A DNA stretch of 64,000 bases from CAJCIT01 sp963771305 (GCA_963771305.1 CAVYTS010000035.1:287889-351888), one strand, 5' to 3'; counted from the first letter of the stretch, positions 7,838 through 17,643 are shown. Notes: generated by a model not told the origin, from the letters alone. Numbers and translations are program-made.

Positions 7838-10264
7838 TCACTCCTCCCGCAGGAGCTTGGATGGATCGGCGGCAAGCGCACGCCGTGCTGGAATGGCGGA
7901 CGCTGCAATGCCTAGCAGCGCCATCGCAAGCACCGCGCCTCCCACGACCGCGGGGTCAAGCGGATTCGCCTGATAAACGATCTGCCCCAGCAGGCGGCTC
8001 GCGGACATTCCCGCCAGCAGACCAAGCACCGATCCCACGCCGAGCAACAGCATGGGCCGGCCTAACGCCGCTGTCATAACGTGCGTCCTGCGCGCACCCA
8101 ACGCCACGCGGATGCCCAACTCCTTCATTCGCCGGCTTACGCTGTACGCAGCCATTCCGAAGATGCCCGTCACCGCCAGCATCGCCGCCAGCACGCCCAT
8201 GACTCCCAGTGCCACGGTCGCCGCCCGTGCCGGCAACAGCTCAGACGCCAACGAATCGGGCCAGCTCTGCAGGGTTATCGGCACATTCGGCAGAATGCCG
8301 CTCAGTGTGCGTTCGAGCGCCGCCGCCATTTCGCTCGGCGCTCGCCATGATCGCACCACCAAAACCGTTTCGCTCTGCTCGCTCTGCGACAACGACAGAT
8401 AGGCGGCAGGCTGCGGCGACTCTTCCAGGTCGTGGTATTTGCCGTCCTTCACAACGCCTACCACCTCCGTCAGGTTGCCCGACACAAGAAAGTGCTGCCC
8501 GATCGCCGGCATTTCACCCCACATCTTCCGCGCGAGAGTTTCATTCACGACGGCCACATGGGGCGTCTTTGCCGTGTCATGCCATGAGACATCCCGACCG
8601 GCCAGTAGCCGGGTGCCGGCTGCCTCCAGGTATCCCGGCGACATCTGAAATACGTACGGCGCCAACACAGAATTCTTCACCTTGAACTCTGTCGTCCCAG
8701 GCCGGAAAATCGGAATCCCATGGATCCCGCCCGTCATCGGCGTGCGGTTCACCGTACCCGCCGCCGTCACGCCGGGGATGCTTCGCACCGCCTCAATGAT
8801 CGCTTTCTCTTTCGCTGCCACCACGTCGTCTGCCTCTCCCTCGCCGCTCAGGTCTAAGTCGGCCAGCATCGCGCCTTGGGGCTGGATGCCCAGCGGGGCG
8901 TGGAGCGCGCGCACCATACCGCGCACCGCCACTAGCGAGGCCGTTACAAGCAGCGTGCAGATTGCAATTTGTGCGCCCAACAGCAGATCACGGAAGGCAA
9001 ACCGGCGCGGGTGCACTACGTCCGCCGGGCCGCTCTTCATCATCTGCAACGGACTGCTTTGCCATGCCTGCCGCGCCGGAAACATCCCGAATAACAGCGC
9101 GCTTCCCAGTGTCAAAGCCAGGCCGGCCAGGTACACCCGCGCATCCAAACTGGCGGCCAGGTGCGCTTCGGCTGCCGGCTGCCACCGATTCAGAAGGCCT
9201 AGCAGCAGATCCGCACCCACCAGCCCCGCTGCTCCGCCCATCAGCGATACCATCACCGCTTCCGTCAGCAGTTGCCTCACTAGCCGGCGCGGGCTCGATC
9301 CAAGGGCCACTCGGAGCGCCAGTTCCCGGCTGCGATCGGCCGCACGCGCCGCAAACAGACTTGCCAGGTTCGCTGATGCCGCCGCCAACAGCAGCAGCGC
9401 CAGCACGGTCACGCTGTAAAGAAATCCGCGAATGACGTCGCCATCGTCCCCGTAGAGTCCGGGGTGGACCAGCCGCAACGGCTGTCCGTCGTCAGTCTCC
9501 GGATAATCCCTCGCCAGCTCGGCCGCAATCGCATTCAGATTTTCCGTCGCCTGCTCCAGCATCACACCCGGCTTAAGACGACCAATCACCGTAACAACGA
9601 TGGATGTCCTGCTATGCAGGAAATCCCGCCCCTCCACCTGCTGCTCGTTGACCATTGGCATCCAGTAGTCCGGCCAAACAAACCGCTCCGTGCCGTGGAA
9701 CCGCTCTGGCGCCACGCCGACCACCGTGAACGGATGCTTGTCGAGTTCTACCGTCGCCCCAACGACGCCCCGATCGGCTTGAAACGCGCTTCTCCACAGA
9801 CCATCGCTCAGCACCACATACGGCGCTGAATCCGGGCCGTGCTCGTCCGCCGCGTGAAAGAATCGCCCTACCTCCGGCTGAACACCAAGCAGATCGAAAT
9901 AATTGCCGGTGACCTCATCGCCGTTGACCTTGATCACCGCATTCCGCCAGCTCAGTGCCGCATGAGAATAACCATAAACTCCGGCCAGCCCGCTGAAAGT
10001 GGCGTTGCGTTGCCGAAAATCCTCAAATGCGGGATACGACGAAGTCAGTAGTCTTCCACTCATCCAAGCCTTGTGCCGAATCTGATAAAGGCTCTGTGGG
10101 TCGCGCACATCCAGCGGGTGCAGCAGGACCGCATTCAGCACGCCGAAGACAACGACGTTTGCCCCAATCCCCAGCATCAGAGTGACTAACGCTACGACCG
10201 TGAACCCCGGCGACTTCGGAAGCATGCGAAGCGCATAACGAACATCCAGCAACAGGTTCTCCAC
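7838..10264 (-). CDS. ADOP-type permease (MacB/FtsX family, duplicated, no ATPase)
   Basis: 808 aa, GTG start. The N-terminus LLLDVRYALRMLPKSPGFT leads into a first membrane helix, then a MacB-like periplasmic core domain (PYVVLSDGLWRSAF, VVGVAPERFHG). Three helices follow, then a second copy of the same layout (VAVVNETLARKMWG, VVGVVKDGKYHDLE) with three closing helices (ELGIRVALGARR is the typical loop). This duplicated arrangement is the acidobacterial duplicated orphan permease. No ATP-binding subunit is encoded nearby. The role is unknown; export of peptides or lipoproteins by borrowing an ATPase is the usual guess. It is 33 bp upstream of the S9 peptidase on the same strand. Confidence 0.9.
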   Translation of the reverse strand: MENLLLDVRYALRMLPKSPGFTVVALVTLMLGIGANVVVFGVLNAVLLHPLDVRDPQSLYQIRHKAWMSGRLLTSSYPAFEDFRQRNATFSGLAGVYGYSHAALSWRNAVIKVNGDEVTGNYFDLLGVQPEVGRFFHAADEHGPDSAPYVVLSDGLWRSAFQADRGVVGATVELDKHPFTVVGVAPERFHGTERFVWPDYWMPMVNEQQVEGRDFLHSRTSIVVTVIGRLKPGVMLEQATENLNAIAAELARDYPETDDGQPLRLVHPGLYGDDGDVIRGFLYSVTVLALLLLAAASANLASLFAARAADRSRELALRVALGSSPRRLVRQLLTEAVMVSLMGGAAGLVGADLLLGLLNRWQPAAEAHLAASLDARVYLAGLALTLGSALLFGMFPARQAWQSSPLQMMKSGPADVVHPRRFAFRDLLLGAQIAICTLLVTASLVAVRGMVRALHAPLGIQPQGAMLADLDLSGEGEADDVVAAKEKAIIEAVRSIPGVTAAGTVNRTPMTGGIHGIPIFRPGTTEFKVKNSVLAPYVFQMSPGYLEAAGTRLLAGRDVSWHDTAKTPHVAVVNETLARKMWGEMPAIGQHFLVSGNLTEVVGVVKDGKYHDLEESPQPAAYLSLSQSEQSETVLVVRSWRAPSEMAAALERTLSGILPNVPITLQSWPDSLASELLPARAATVALGVMGVLAAMLAVTGIFGMAAYSVSRRMKELGIRVALGARRTHVMTAALGRPMLLLGVGSVLGLLAGMSASRLLGQIVYQANPLDPAVVGGAVLAMALLGIAASAIPARRALAADPSKLLREE

Positions 10265-10451
10265 GAATGGCAGGCCCTTCCGGCTAGTCTTCCCAAACCA
10301 CCTCCGCCGACCGGAACGTCAGGCAGGCGCAGCGTGTTCTGAGCGATGATAGCCGACTCGGTCTGGGTGCGCCAAGTTCAACCGGCATTCCTTTTCTCCA
10401 GGGTCTGGGTGCAGCGCCGCATCGCTCGCAAGACAATAGACTTAGAAGCGC

Positions 10452-11324
10452 ATGCACAACCTCTGGACACTGGGAGGTCTCTCGCTCTCGGACTTGCTAC
10501 GTCGAACAGCTCGCGAATCTTGGCAGGATGCGGTTTTTGGTCAAGGTGGGCGAATGGCTTTCTACCACTTCCTGGCGATATTCCCATCTCTCCTGATTTT
10601 TCTCGCTGTCAGCACCCGAGTCCCTTACCTCGGCGATCACATGAAGAATGCACTACGCGATCTGTCTGCTGAGGTACTGCCCGGGCAGGTCTCGCAGCTT
10701 TTTCAGAGGATGATGGACGAACTAGACGATCGCGCGCTATCGGGCCTGCGGCTCATCTCCGTTTGTGCCGGAGCCTCATGGGCTGCCCTGAACGGTACTT
10801 GGGCCATGATCTACGGATTGAACCGGGCCTACGAAGTGGACGAACATCGCACGTGGTGGGAACTATCGGTCACGATTGCAGGCTTGACGTTATGTCTTGC
10901 CGTCACCGGCTCGGTTGCGGTGTTTCTGATCTTCTGCGGTGCGCACCTCCCGGCTGGCACCCATCTAAGCGCGACTGCCTTGCGCGTTTTGCAATGGCTC
11001 ATTTTGACCGTATCGCTGACGCTTTCGTTTTCGCTGCTGTATCGATTTGCACCGAATCTCCGCGATCCAGAGTGGCGCTGGAGTACGCCCGGTGCACTGT
11101 GTGCTCTTATCTTGTGGATAGGCGCTACACTGGCCGCTCGCTTCTATTTCGATCACGTGAACAACTATGCGAGCAGCTATGGTCACCTGAACGGCGTTGC
11201 CATGCTGTTGTTGTGGCTGTATGTCACGAACGGGGCGATTCTGATCGGCGGGGAAATGAATTCTGAAATCGAGAAGGCCGTACAAGTAGGCCGTAATTCG
11301 GCCGACCGCAGCCGGCCCTCCTAG
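10452..11324 (+). CDS. YihY/BrkB family inner-membrane protein
   Basis: 290 aa with about six membrane helices. Family signatures include RMAFYHFLAIFPSLL near the N-terminus, LRDPEWRWSTPGALCA in the middle, and the C-terminal SYGHLNGVAMLLLWLY followed by GGEMNSEIE. Members were once annotated ribonuclease BN by mistake; no enzymatic role is established for the family. It is transcribed divergently from the ADOP gene and stands alone. Confidence 0.9.
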   Translation: MHNLWTLGGLSLSDLLRRTARESWQDAVFGQGGRMAFYHFLAIFPSLLIFLAVSTRVPYLGDHMKNALRDLSAEVLPGQVSQLFQRMMDELDDRALSGLRLISVCAGASWAALNGTWAMIYGLNRAYEVDEHRTWWELSVTIAGLTLCLAVTGSVAVFLIFCGAHLPAGTHLSATALRVLQWLILTVSLTLSFSLLYRFAPNLRDPEWRWSTPGALCALILWIGATLAARFYFDHVNNYASSYGHLNGVAMLLLWLYVTNGAILIGGEMNSEIEKAVQVGRNSADRSRPS

Positions 11325-11432
11325 CGCCGCTTGGCATCCAGATAGTCCATGGCTTTCTGGTATGCGTTTGGGTACATGCCTGGTATAGACTCGACGTGGA
11401 GGTCCCCGGCTGACGACGCCCCTGGATCGACA

Positions 11433-12359
11433 ATGGGCAATAAAACGCTTTGCCGCCTCTTAGCTGTTTACGTGCTGTGCTGTGGCGCATGGACCGGGGC
11501 GGCGCAGACCGCTCATCCACAGGTTCTGCCGCCGGCTAGTAAGGCTGGTCCATTGGAGCGGCCGTCGCCCGAAGAGCAAACGAAATTGCTGAACGAGATG
11601 CGCGCGTACACCGTCGGCTACACGAAAAGCCTGCCTGATTTCATCTGCCTTGAACAAACCTTCCGCTACGTTGACACCACCGGCATGAACGCGTGGAGAC
11701 TGGTGGATGTCCTCACGGCCCGGCTCAGCTATTTCGACCAGAAGGAAGACTACAAGCTGGTTTCACAAAACGGCCGGGGCGTCTCCGGCGTTGCATATTC
11801 GTCGCTAAACGGCGCCTTTTCGACGGGCGACTTCGGCACCCACATGCGCGAGATTTTCGACCCCGATAATCACGCGGCCTTTGTGTGGAAGAGATGGACC
11901 ATGCTGCGCGGCCGGTTGACACACGTCTTTACTTACAAGGTTCCGCTGGAATACTCCAACTACAACATCGAGTATCGCGGCGAGGAGACCCACGAGAAAG
12001 GCGGTGTACAGCACGTTAAAGTCGGCTATCGCGGATCGGTTTACGTGGACAACGAACTGCACACTATTGTGCGTATCGCGCGGGAACCCCTGAATATTCC
12101 GGCTTCGTTTCCGATCAAGCAGGCGCAGGACACCGTAGACTACGATTTCATCAAGATCGGCGACAACCAGTACTTTCTGCCGCTCGTAGCGAACCTGGAA
12201 ATGCGCAGCCGCAACGAGATCACGAGAAACGTGAAGGAGTTCCGGCTCTACCAGAAGTTCTCATCAGAAGCGGAGATCAAGTTCGACGGCAAGGAACTGC
12301 CTCCGCTATCGGAGGATAAGACCAAGGAGCAACTGCCCGTGCCCCAGTCGCCGAAGTGA
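11433..12359 (+). CDS. Exported protein of unknown function (acidobacterial type)
   Basis: 308 aa from the ATG at 11433, chosen because a signal peptide (MGNKTLCRLLAVYVLCCGAW) starts there; the frame is open upstream to 11349. The mature protein is rich in beta-strand-like stretches (FTYKVPLEYSNYNIEYRGEE, then GSVYVDNELHTIVRIAR), which suggests a LolA-like or other beta-sheet periplasmic fold. This is a judgement from pattern only. The C-terminus is charged. There is no operon partner. Confidence 0.7.
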   Translation: MGNKTLCRLLAVYVLCCGAWTGAAQTAHPQVLPPASKAGPLERPSPEEQTKLLNEMRAYTVGYTKSLPDFICLEQTFRYVDTTGMNAWRLVDVLTARLSYFDQKEDYKLVSQNGRGVSGVAYSSLNGAFSTGDFGTHMREIFDPDNHAAFVWKRWTMLRGRLTHVFTYKVPLEYSNYNIEYRGEETHEKGGVQHVKVGYRGSVYVDNELHTIVRIAREPLNIPASFPIKQAQDTVDYDFIKIGDNQYFLPLVANLEMRSRNEITRNVKEFRLYQKFSSEAEIKFDGKELPPLSEDKTKEQLPVPQSPK

Positions 12360-12409
12360 AGTGCCGGGCGAAGCTGATTCGCGCGCTCTTCCTTTTCAGA
12401 TAATGGGTT

Positions 12410-12877
12410 TTGTCGCCCACGAATGCATCAGATTTTCGGGATGGGGATCTTCGGCTGGAGCTGGCCAGTTACGCACACAACCTGGTACACAAAGTTCCTG
12501 CGTATCATTTTCGAATGGTTCACACCGTCACTGGTGAGGAGCTTGGCACTATCAGACTTCGCGTAGGCTCCACGCGCCATATAGGGATGTACGCCGGGCA
12601 CATTGGCTATGGTGTTCACCCGCTTTACCGTGGTCATCGCTATGCCAGCCGCTCCGTTCGACTGTTGATGCCACTAGCCCGGCGCCTCGGGCTTGACCCC
12701 CTGTGGATTACTTGCGACCCGGAAAACTCCGCATCGCGTCGTAGCCTTGAACTAGCAGGCGCTCAGTTCGTGGAGATCGTGAATGTTCCCGAGGACTGCG
12801 TGATCCATCAGAGCGGGTACCCACAGAAGTGCCGCTATCGTTTAGACCTGGGACCTGTCTCAACGCCGGAAATCTAA
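12410..12877 (+). CDS. GNAT family N-acetyltransferase
   Basis: 155 aa. The acetyl-CoA binding region is visible as HIGYGVHPLYRGHRYASRSV (the R/Q-x-x-G-x-G/A-type loop), followed by LDPLWITCDPENSASRRSLE and AGAQFVEIV, the usual beta4-alpha3-beta5 of GNAT enzymes. The substrate is unknown. The first in-frame start is TTG at 12410; no ATG is in frame nearby (the ATG at 12403 is out of frame), so the exact N-terminus is uncertain. A pseudogenised aldo/keto reductase begins 10 bp downstream. Confidence 0.85.
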   Translation: MSPTNASDFRDGDLRLELASYAHNLVHKVPAYHFRMVHTVTGEELGTIRLRVGSTRHIGMYAGHIGYGVHPLYRGHRYASRSVRLLMPLARRLGLDPLWITCDPENSASRRSLELAGAQFVEIVNVPEDCVIHQSGYPQKCRYRLDLGPVSTPEI

Positions 12878-12887
12878 CATAAGAACT

Positions 12888-13294
12888 GTGGAATACGAAC
12901 AACTCGGCAATACTGGTGTCTTTGTTTCACGCCTCTGTCTAGGGGCGATGACGTTTGGCGGAGCGGGCGGCATCTTTGCAGTCATCGGCGGCCTGCCGCA
13001 GCATGACGTAGATGTGCTGGGTGGACAACTCGCTCGACGCGGGCGTGAACTTCTTCGATACGGCCAATTTGTACTCGGCCGGCGAATCGGAGACCATGCT
13101 CGGCAAGTCTCTGGGAGTGCGGCGCAAAGATGTGGTTATCGCAACCAAGGCCTTCGGGCGCATGGGCAGCGGCGCAAACCAGGTAGGGCTGTCGCGGCTC
13201 CACATCATGCAGGAAGTGGAAGCGAGCCTCGAACGCCTGCATACCGATTACATCGACCTCTACCAGATACATGGCTTCGATTCTCTGACGCCTT
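12888..13294 (+). pseudogene. Aldo/keto reductase, 5' part, interrupted
   Basis: Starts with GTG at 12888: EYEQLGNTGVFVSRLCLGAM, typical of the YajO/YghZ-like aldo/keto reductases that reduce carbonyls with NADPH. The frame changes near 13000-13012, after which DAGVNFFDTANLYSAGESE and TDYIDLYQIHGFDSL follow correctly. The homology stops at LTP (13294), where the IS110 element begins. The remainder resumes at 16981. The frameshift plus insertion make it non-functional. Confidence 0.88.
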
Positions 13295-13332
13295 CTAAGG
13301 AACCTCTCCGGCTACACTGAGTTTTCAATGGG

Positions 13333-14754
13333 TTAGGCAGCAGGCTCCAACGGCACGAGTTTGTAGCCGCGCTGGGCGGCCTGTTTTTGCAGCCTGGCCT
13401 CAAGGCGTTTCTCGCGCATCTCATCGCGTTTGGCCCAAAGAGAGGCGTCATACTCGACCTGCTTGCTCACCATCGTGTAGAAGATGATAGCGATCTTATG
13501 GGCGGTTGCCGTCGTGGCTGCGGCTGGGCCGAGTTTGGCTTTCATGCGGCGAAGGTAGTCGCCCAGCGGTGTTTGATCGCGATGCAACCCATGCGCAGCC
13601 AATCGGAACAGAGTCCCGGCGCGGTTTTTGGTTCTGCGGGCACCTCGCCATAACACTTTTCCTCCGCTGATGTCGTTGTCGGGGCACAGTCCAAGCCAGG
13701 AAACGAAATGCCCGGCGGTGGGCCATTTCGACATGTCCCGTCCTACTTCGCTGAAGAGCATGAAGACCAATGCCATCAGCCCGGGAATCTGTGTCAGATC
13801 CACGCCGAACAGCTTGTAGGCCTCAGCCCGCATGTTGAAATCCGGGCTTCCGCTCTTGTTTTTGCGCTTTCGCTGCCGTCGCTTACGATCCTCCGGCATC
13901 GGCTTTTCGTCCGGGTCCACCCTTGGCTCGAAGGCCGCGACCAGCTTCTCGATCTCCTTGTCGCACTCCTCGATCAGGTCCCGATGGCTTCGATAAAGCG
14001 ACAACCTTTGTTTGAGGGCCAAGATATGTTCCGCCCGCCAGTTGCCTTCCAGGGATCTCCGGATCGTCTCTTCATCGGCCTTGATGCGTGAGTCCCGCAG
14101 CTTGGCCAGCGCTTCCGGATTGCGTTCTCCCGCCACGATGGCGTCCAGAACCGCGAGTCCCGTCAAGCCGGTGATGTCGGAGATCACATGCTGGAACTGC
14201 ACGTTCATCTGAGTGAGTGCCTTTTGCATGTGCTGGATATGCTCACTGGCCATCATGACCAGGTCGTTGCGATGCCGCATCAGCGACCGTACGGCGCAGA
14301 CATCGGCCTCCGGACGGAACGCCGAATGCAGCAGACCCAATGAATGCAGATGCTGGATCCACTGGCATTCATGAAAATCCGTGCGTTTGCCCGGCACGTT
14401 TTTCATGTTCCGCGGATTTACCAAACACGGCTTGAGTCCGTGTTGCTCCAGCACATCGTACACCGGAATCCAATACACTCCGGTAGACTCCATCGCCACC
14501 GTGGTGATGCCACAGCGGACTAGCCATTCGGCCATCTGATGCAGATCGCCAGTGAAAGTTTCGCACTTGCGGACAGGCTGCTCATCGCGGTCAGCAGGCA
14601 CGGCGACGTAGATTTCCCTCGCTCCGATATCGATGCCAGCTGCATTCAACTCAAACACCGGGCGATCCGGTTGGCCCGTTGGTGTACGCTTACTCTTCGC
14701 CGGTACCGGACCTCGGCTGTGGCGTACGTCTTGCTGCTGCACTTTCTTGGACAC
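13333..14754 (-). CDS. IS110 family transposase (DEDD RuvC-like + Transposase_20)
   Basis: 473 aa from GTG at 14754, which has AAGGA 8 nt upstream; the frame is open to 14880 without a better signal. The N-terminal RuvC-like DEDD domain shows AAGIDIGAREIYVAVP, TVAMESTGVYW and the KRTDFHECQW region. The C-terminal Transposase_20 domain shows FGVDLTQIPGLMALV and FVSWLGLCPDNDISGG, with the serine-containing active site expected there. The family works with a bridge RNA encoded in the element's own non-coding end. The coding sequence is intact, but the left end appears interrupted, so mobility is doubtful. Confidence 0.93.
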   Translation of the reverse strand: MSKKVQQQDVRHSRGPVPAKSKRTPTGQPDRPVFELNAAGIDIGAREIYVAVPADRDEQPVRKCETFTGDLHQMAEWLVRCGITTVAMESTGVYWIPVYDVLEQHGLKPCLVNPRNMKNVPGKRTDFHECQWIQHLHSLGLLHSAFRPEADVCAVRSLMRHRNDLVMMASEHIQHMQKALTQMNVQFQHVISDITGLTGLAVLDAIVAGERNPEALAKLRDSRIKADEETIRRSLEGNWRAEHILALKQRLSLYRSHRDLIEECDKEIEKLVAAFEPRVDPDEKPMPEDRKRRQRKRKNKSGSPDFNMRAEAYKLFGVDLTQIPGLMALVFMLFSEVGRDMSKWPTAGHFVSWLGLCPDNDISGGKVLWRGARRTKNRAGTLFRLAAHGLHRDQTPLGDYLRRMKAKLGPAAATTATAHKIAIIFYTMVSKQVEYDASLWAKRDEMREKRLEARLQKQAAQRGYKLVPLEPAA

Positions 14755-14970
14755 TCTGATTCCTTTCACTCTGGCAACTGGCCAAGCCGCGCAACGAAGG
14801 TACTCTTCTAATCCGAACTTCTTGCGCCGGTTTGGGCTCCCTATGCGTTTAAGTCTTTGAACCATCAGCAGTTTCGCCAAAGTAGAGCATCGTTACAACT
14901 CTAGTTTTGTACCCATGTATATTACTATATTTAATTTGTATTGTCAGGTTATTTGTGATATCATGTTCCC

Positions 14971-16695
14971 ATGTACGTGGAGACTGTCCCCAACCGCAAC
15001 TCTCCTCCCGCTATTCTCCTCCGTCAAGCCCAGCGGCTGGACGGCAAGGTTGTCAAAACCACTCTCGCCAATCTCTCCCACTGGCCTGCATCCCAGCTCG
15101 ATTCTCTTCGACGTGTCCTGAAAGGCGAATCTCTGGTTCCTTTGTCGGAAGCATTCCAGATTCAGCGCTCCTTGCCTCATGGTCATGTTGCCGCTGTCCT
15201 CGGCTCCCTTCGCCGGCTCGGTCTTGAGCCCATCTTGTCTCGCTCCCGTTGCCCCGAACGTGATTTGGTGGTGGCCTTGATCGTGGCTCGGATCCTTGCC
15301 CCATCCTCCAAACTCGCCACCTGTCGCGGTCTCCGACAAGAAACGGCCACCTCTTCGCTTGGCTCCCTCCTCGGACTGGGTCACGACATTCAGGAGGCCC
15401 AACTCTACAATGCCCTGGATTGGCTGCTTACCCGCCAATCCAGCATCGAAAATGCTCTCGCCAAGCGCCACTTGTCAGACGGTTCTCTGGTCCTCTATGA
15501 CCTCAGTTCCACCTATTTCGAAGGCCGTCACTGCCCGCTGGCCCGCTTTGGCCATTCGCGCGATGAGCGCCGTGGTAATCTGCAGATCACCTTCGGACTG
15601 CTGACTGCCTCGGAAGGTCGCCCCATCGCAGTGGAAGTCTTCGAGGGCAATACAGGCGATCCCAAGACCGTCGCCTCGCAAGTCGACAAACTGCGGCTCC
15701 GTTTTGGCCTGAAGAAAGTGATCCTGGTCGGCGACCGCGGGATGCTGACTTCGGCACGCATCCGCGAAGACCTTAACCCGCATGCAGGTCTGCAATGGAT
15801 CTCGGCCCTCAAGTCGGTCCAGATTCAGAAACTGATAACGGGAGGCGCACTGCAGTTGTCGTTCTTCGATCAACAGGACATGGCGGAAATCCAGCATCCA
15901 TCCTTCCCAGGTGAACGCTTAATTGCCTGCCTCAACCCGCTGCTCGCTGAAGAGCGAACTCGTAAGCGTAATGAACTACTGGAGGCCACTGAAAAGCAGC
16001 TCAACAAAATTGTGAAATCTACTCAGCGAAAGAAAAAACCATTGCGCGGCCGCAGAGAGATCGGCCTGGCCGTGGGCCGCATTCTAGGCCGCTACAAGAT
16101 GGGCAAACACTTCAAGCTGTTCATTGAGGATGACGGTTTTCGTTTCGAGCGCAAGCCGGACAACATTGAACGGGAAGCGGCCCTGGATGGCATTTACGTC
16201 ATCCGCACCAACGTTCCGGCCGAGGCACTCAGCAGCCAGAAGGTCGTCGGTCACTATAAGGGGCTTTCCGACGTCGAGCGCGCTTTCCGCAGTCTGAAGA
16301 GCGTGGATTTGAAGGTCCGCCCCATTTATCATTACCTGGCCGATCGAGTGCGGGCGCATGTTTTTTTGTGCATGCTGGCCTACTACGTTGAGTGGCACAT
16401 GCGACGAGAGTTGTCTCCTTTGCTCTTCGACGACGACGAGGCGCAGGCGGCAGACGCCGCGCGCAGCAGCATCGTCAGTCCTGCCCAGCGATCGGACAAA
16501 GCCAAGCGCAAGGATGCCACCAAGATCACCGCTGATCACTTACCCGTGCACAGCTTTCAAACTCTGTTGAAAGATCTTGCCACCCTGACGCTCAACGAGG
16601 TTCGCGTCGGCGCTCAAAACCTCCGCCTGTTAGCCAATACAACACCCGTCCAACTGCGCGCTTTCCAATTACTCCAGGTCTCCGCGTCTTTGTAG
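14971..16695 (+). CDS. IS1634-type (IS4-like) DDE transposase
   Basis: 574 aa, intact. The DDE triad is recognisable: the first Asp in VLYDLSSTYFEG, the second in ILVGDRGMLT and the Glu in GLSDVERAFRSLKS, the Y-(2)-R-(3)-E-(6)-K type signature of IS4-like enzymes. YHYLADRVRAHVFLCMLAY after the Glu is typical of IS1634. An AT-rich stretch (about 14905-14965) precedes the ATG and probably holds its promoter. It sits inside the non-coding end of the IS110 element on the opposite strand. Confidence 0.93.
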   Translation: MYVETVPNRNSPPAILLRQAQRLDGKVVKTTLANLSHWPASQLDSLRRVLKGESLVPLSEAFQIQRSLPHGHVAAVLGSLRRLGLEPILSRSRCPERDLVVALIVARILAPSSKLATCRGLRQETATSSLGSLLGLGHDIQEAQLYNALDWLLTRQSSIENALAKRHLSDGSLVLYDLSSTYFEGRHCPLARFGHSRDERRGNLQITFGLLTASEGRPIAVEVFEGNTGDPKTVASQVDKLRLRFGLKKVILVGDRGMLTSARIREDLNPHAGLQWISALKSVQIQKLITGGALQLSFFDQQDMAEIQHPSFPGERLIACLNPLLAEERTRKRNELLEATEKQLNKIVKSTQRKKKPLRGRREIGLAVGRILGRYKMGKHFKLFIEDDGFRFERKPDNIEREAALDGIYVIRTNVPAEALSSQKVVGHYKGLSDVERAFRSLKSVDLKVRPIYHYLADRVRAHVFLCMLAYYVEWHMRRELSPLLFDDDEAQAADAARSSIVSPAQRSDKAKRKDATKITADHLPVHSFQTLLKDLATLTLNEVRVGAQNLRLLANTTPVQLRAFQLLQVSASL

Positions 16696-16720
16696 CTGTA
16701 CCCAGTAGGCGACACCGCAA

Positions 16721-16980
16721 GATTGCGTAACTTCAATCATTGCTGTTGATTACCGCAAACTCCACAAAAGAAGTTCGGTCTAATCGGAATCAGTCCGGGA
16801 TGGTGCGCCGGACTGTAACCACTATTTTGTGCACGGGACTTGGGACCACGCTTTGGATCGGGTTTGAAAGCACCACTGTAATTTCGGCCTACTTCCACTT
16901 GCCTGAGTGCTTCCAGTGTCCGCCTGTCCACGGCAACAGCGCAGTTCCTTTTCTGTTTGTCCCGCCACGCGGGCGCGCCG
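16721..16980 (-). other. Candidate non-coding left end of the IS110 element (bridge RNA region)
   Basis: About 260 bp without a convincing gene between the IS1634-type transposase and the resumed aldo/keto reductase. On the minus strand it points toward the IS110 transposase. In this family the stretch upstream of the transposase encodes the structured bridge RNA. Here it would be separated from the transposase by the nested IS. I could not fold it, so this is position-based inference. Confidence 0.35.
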
Positions 16981-17628
16981 CTTTGGAGGAAACCCTCAGC
17001 GCCCTAACCGACCTCGTGCGGCACGGCAGTTCGCTACATTGGATGCTCGAACTTGGCCGCGTGGCAGATCATGAAGTCCTTCGGGATCTCGGCGGCTCGC
17101 CATCTTGAGAAGTTCGTCACGCTGCAGGCCTACTACTCGCTGGCCGGGCGCGAACTGGAACGCGAGATTGTGCCGATGCTGCTGGACCAGAAGATGGGGC
17201 TGCTGGTGTGGAGTCCGCTCGCGGGCGGCTTCCTCTCGGGCAAGTTCACGCGAGGCGGCGCGGAAGACGATTCGGCGCGGCGCAGCAAATTCACGTTCCC
17301 GCCCGTTGATTTGGAGAAGGGCTACGACATGGTGGAGGCGATGCAGGCCATCGCCCGACGCCGCAACGCCACCGTCGCACAGGTGGCCTTGGCTTGGCTA
17401 CTTCATCAGCCCGCCGTCACCAGCGTGATTATCGGCGCCAGAAACGCGAGGCAGTTGAAGGACAACCTCGGTTCAGTGGACTTAAAGCTCGACGAGCGGG
17501 AGCTGGCGGAACTGGACAATGTCAGCCAGCTGGCGCCGGAGTATCAGGGCTGGATGCTGGCTGGGCAGGGGTCTGATCGACGGCCGGGGCAGGTAAGGGA
17601 TTGGTCAAAGTTCGTGAAAATCAAATAG
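16981..17628 (+). pseudogene. Aldo/keto reductase, 3' part
   Basis: Continues the gene from 13294. The first stretch reads LEETLSALTDLVRHG. A 2-base loss near 17030 then shifts the frame, after which IGCSNLAAWQIMKSFG and VTLQAYYSLAGRELEREI follow. The C-terminus LAWLLHQPAVTSVIIGARN and DKLS-type tail (QLKDNLGSVDLKLDERELAEL) are standard for the family. Together with the 5' part the gene carries two frameshifts and one insertion. Confidence 0.88.
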
Positions 17629-17643
17629 TAGGCGCCGCGCAAC

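Larger units (their letters stand above)
13295..16980. mobile_element. IS110-family element with an IS1634-type element nested in its left end
   Basis: The aldo/keto reductase homology stops at 13294 and resumes at 16981, and joining the two restores LTPLEET, so the whole interval is inserted DNA. The trinucleotide CTT is found at both junctions (13292-13294 and 16981-16983). A very short junction repeat without terminal inverted repeats fits the IS110 family. The IS110 transposase is on the minus strand, so its non-coding left end should lie upstream at higher coordinates. That segment is broken by the plus-strand IS1634-type transposase gene (roughly 14900-16720). I could not define the exact IS1634 ends. 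Confidence 0.75.

Noticed and set aside
14905..14970. Terminal inverted repeats of the IS1634-type element
   Set aside because: TGTACCCA occurs near both ends (about 14918 and 16698) but in direct, not inverted, orientation; no target duplication could be defined.
16737..16931. 64-codon minus-strand frame between the IS1634-type transposase and the aldo/keto reductase
   Set aside because: Lies in the probable non-coding end of the IS110 element; no homology recognised.
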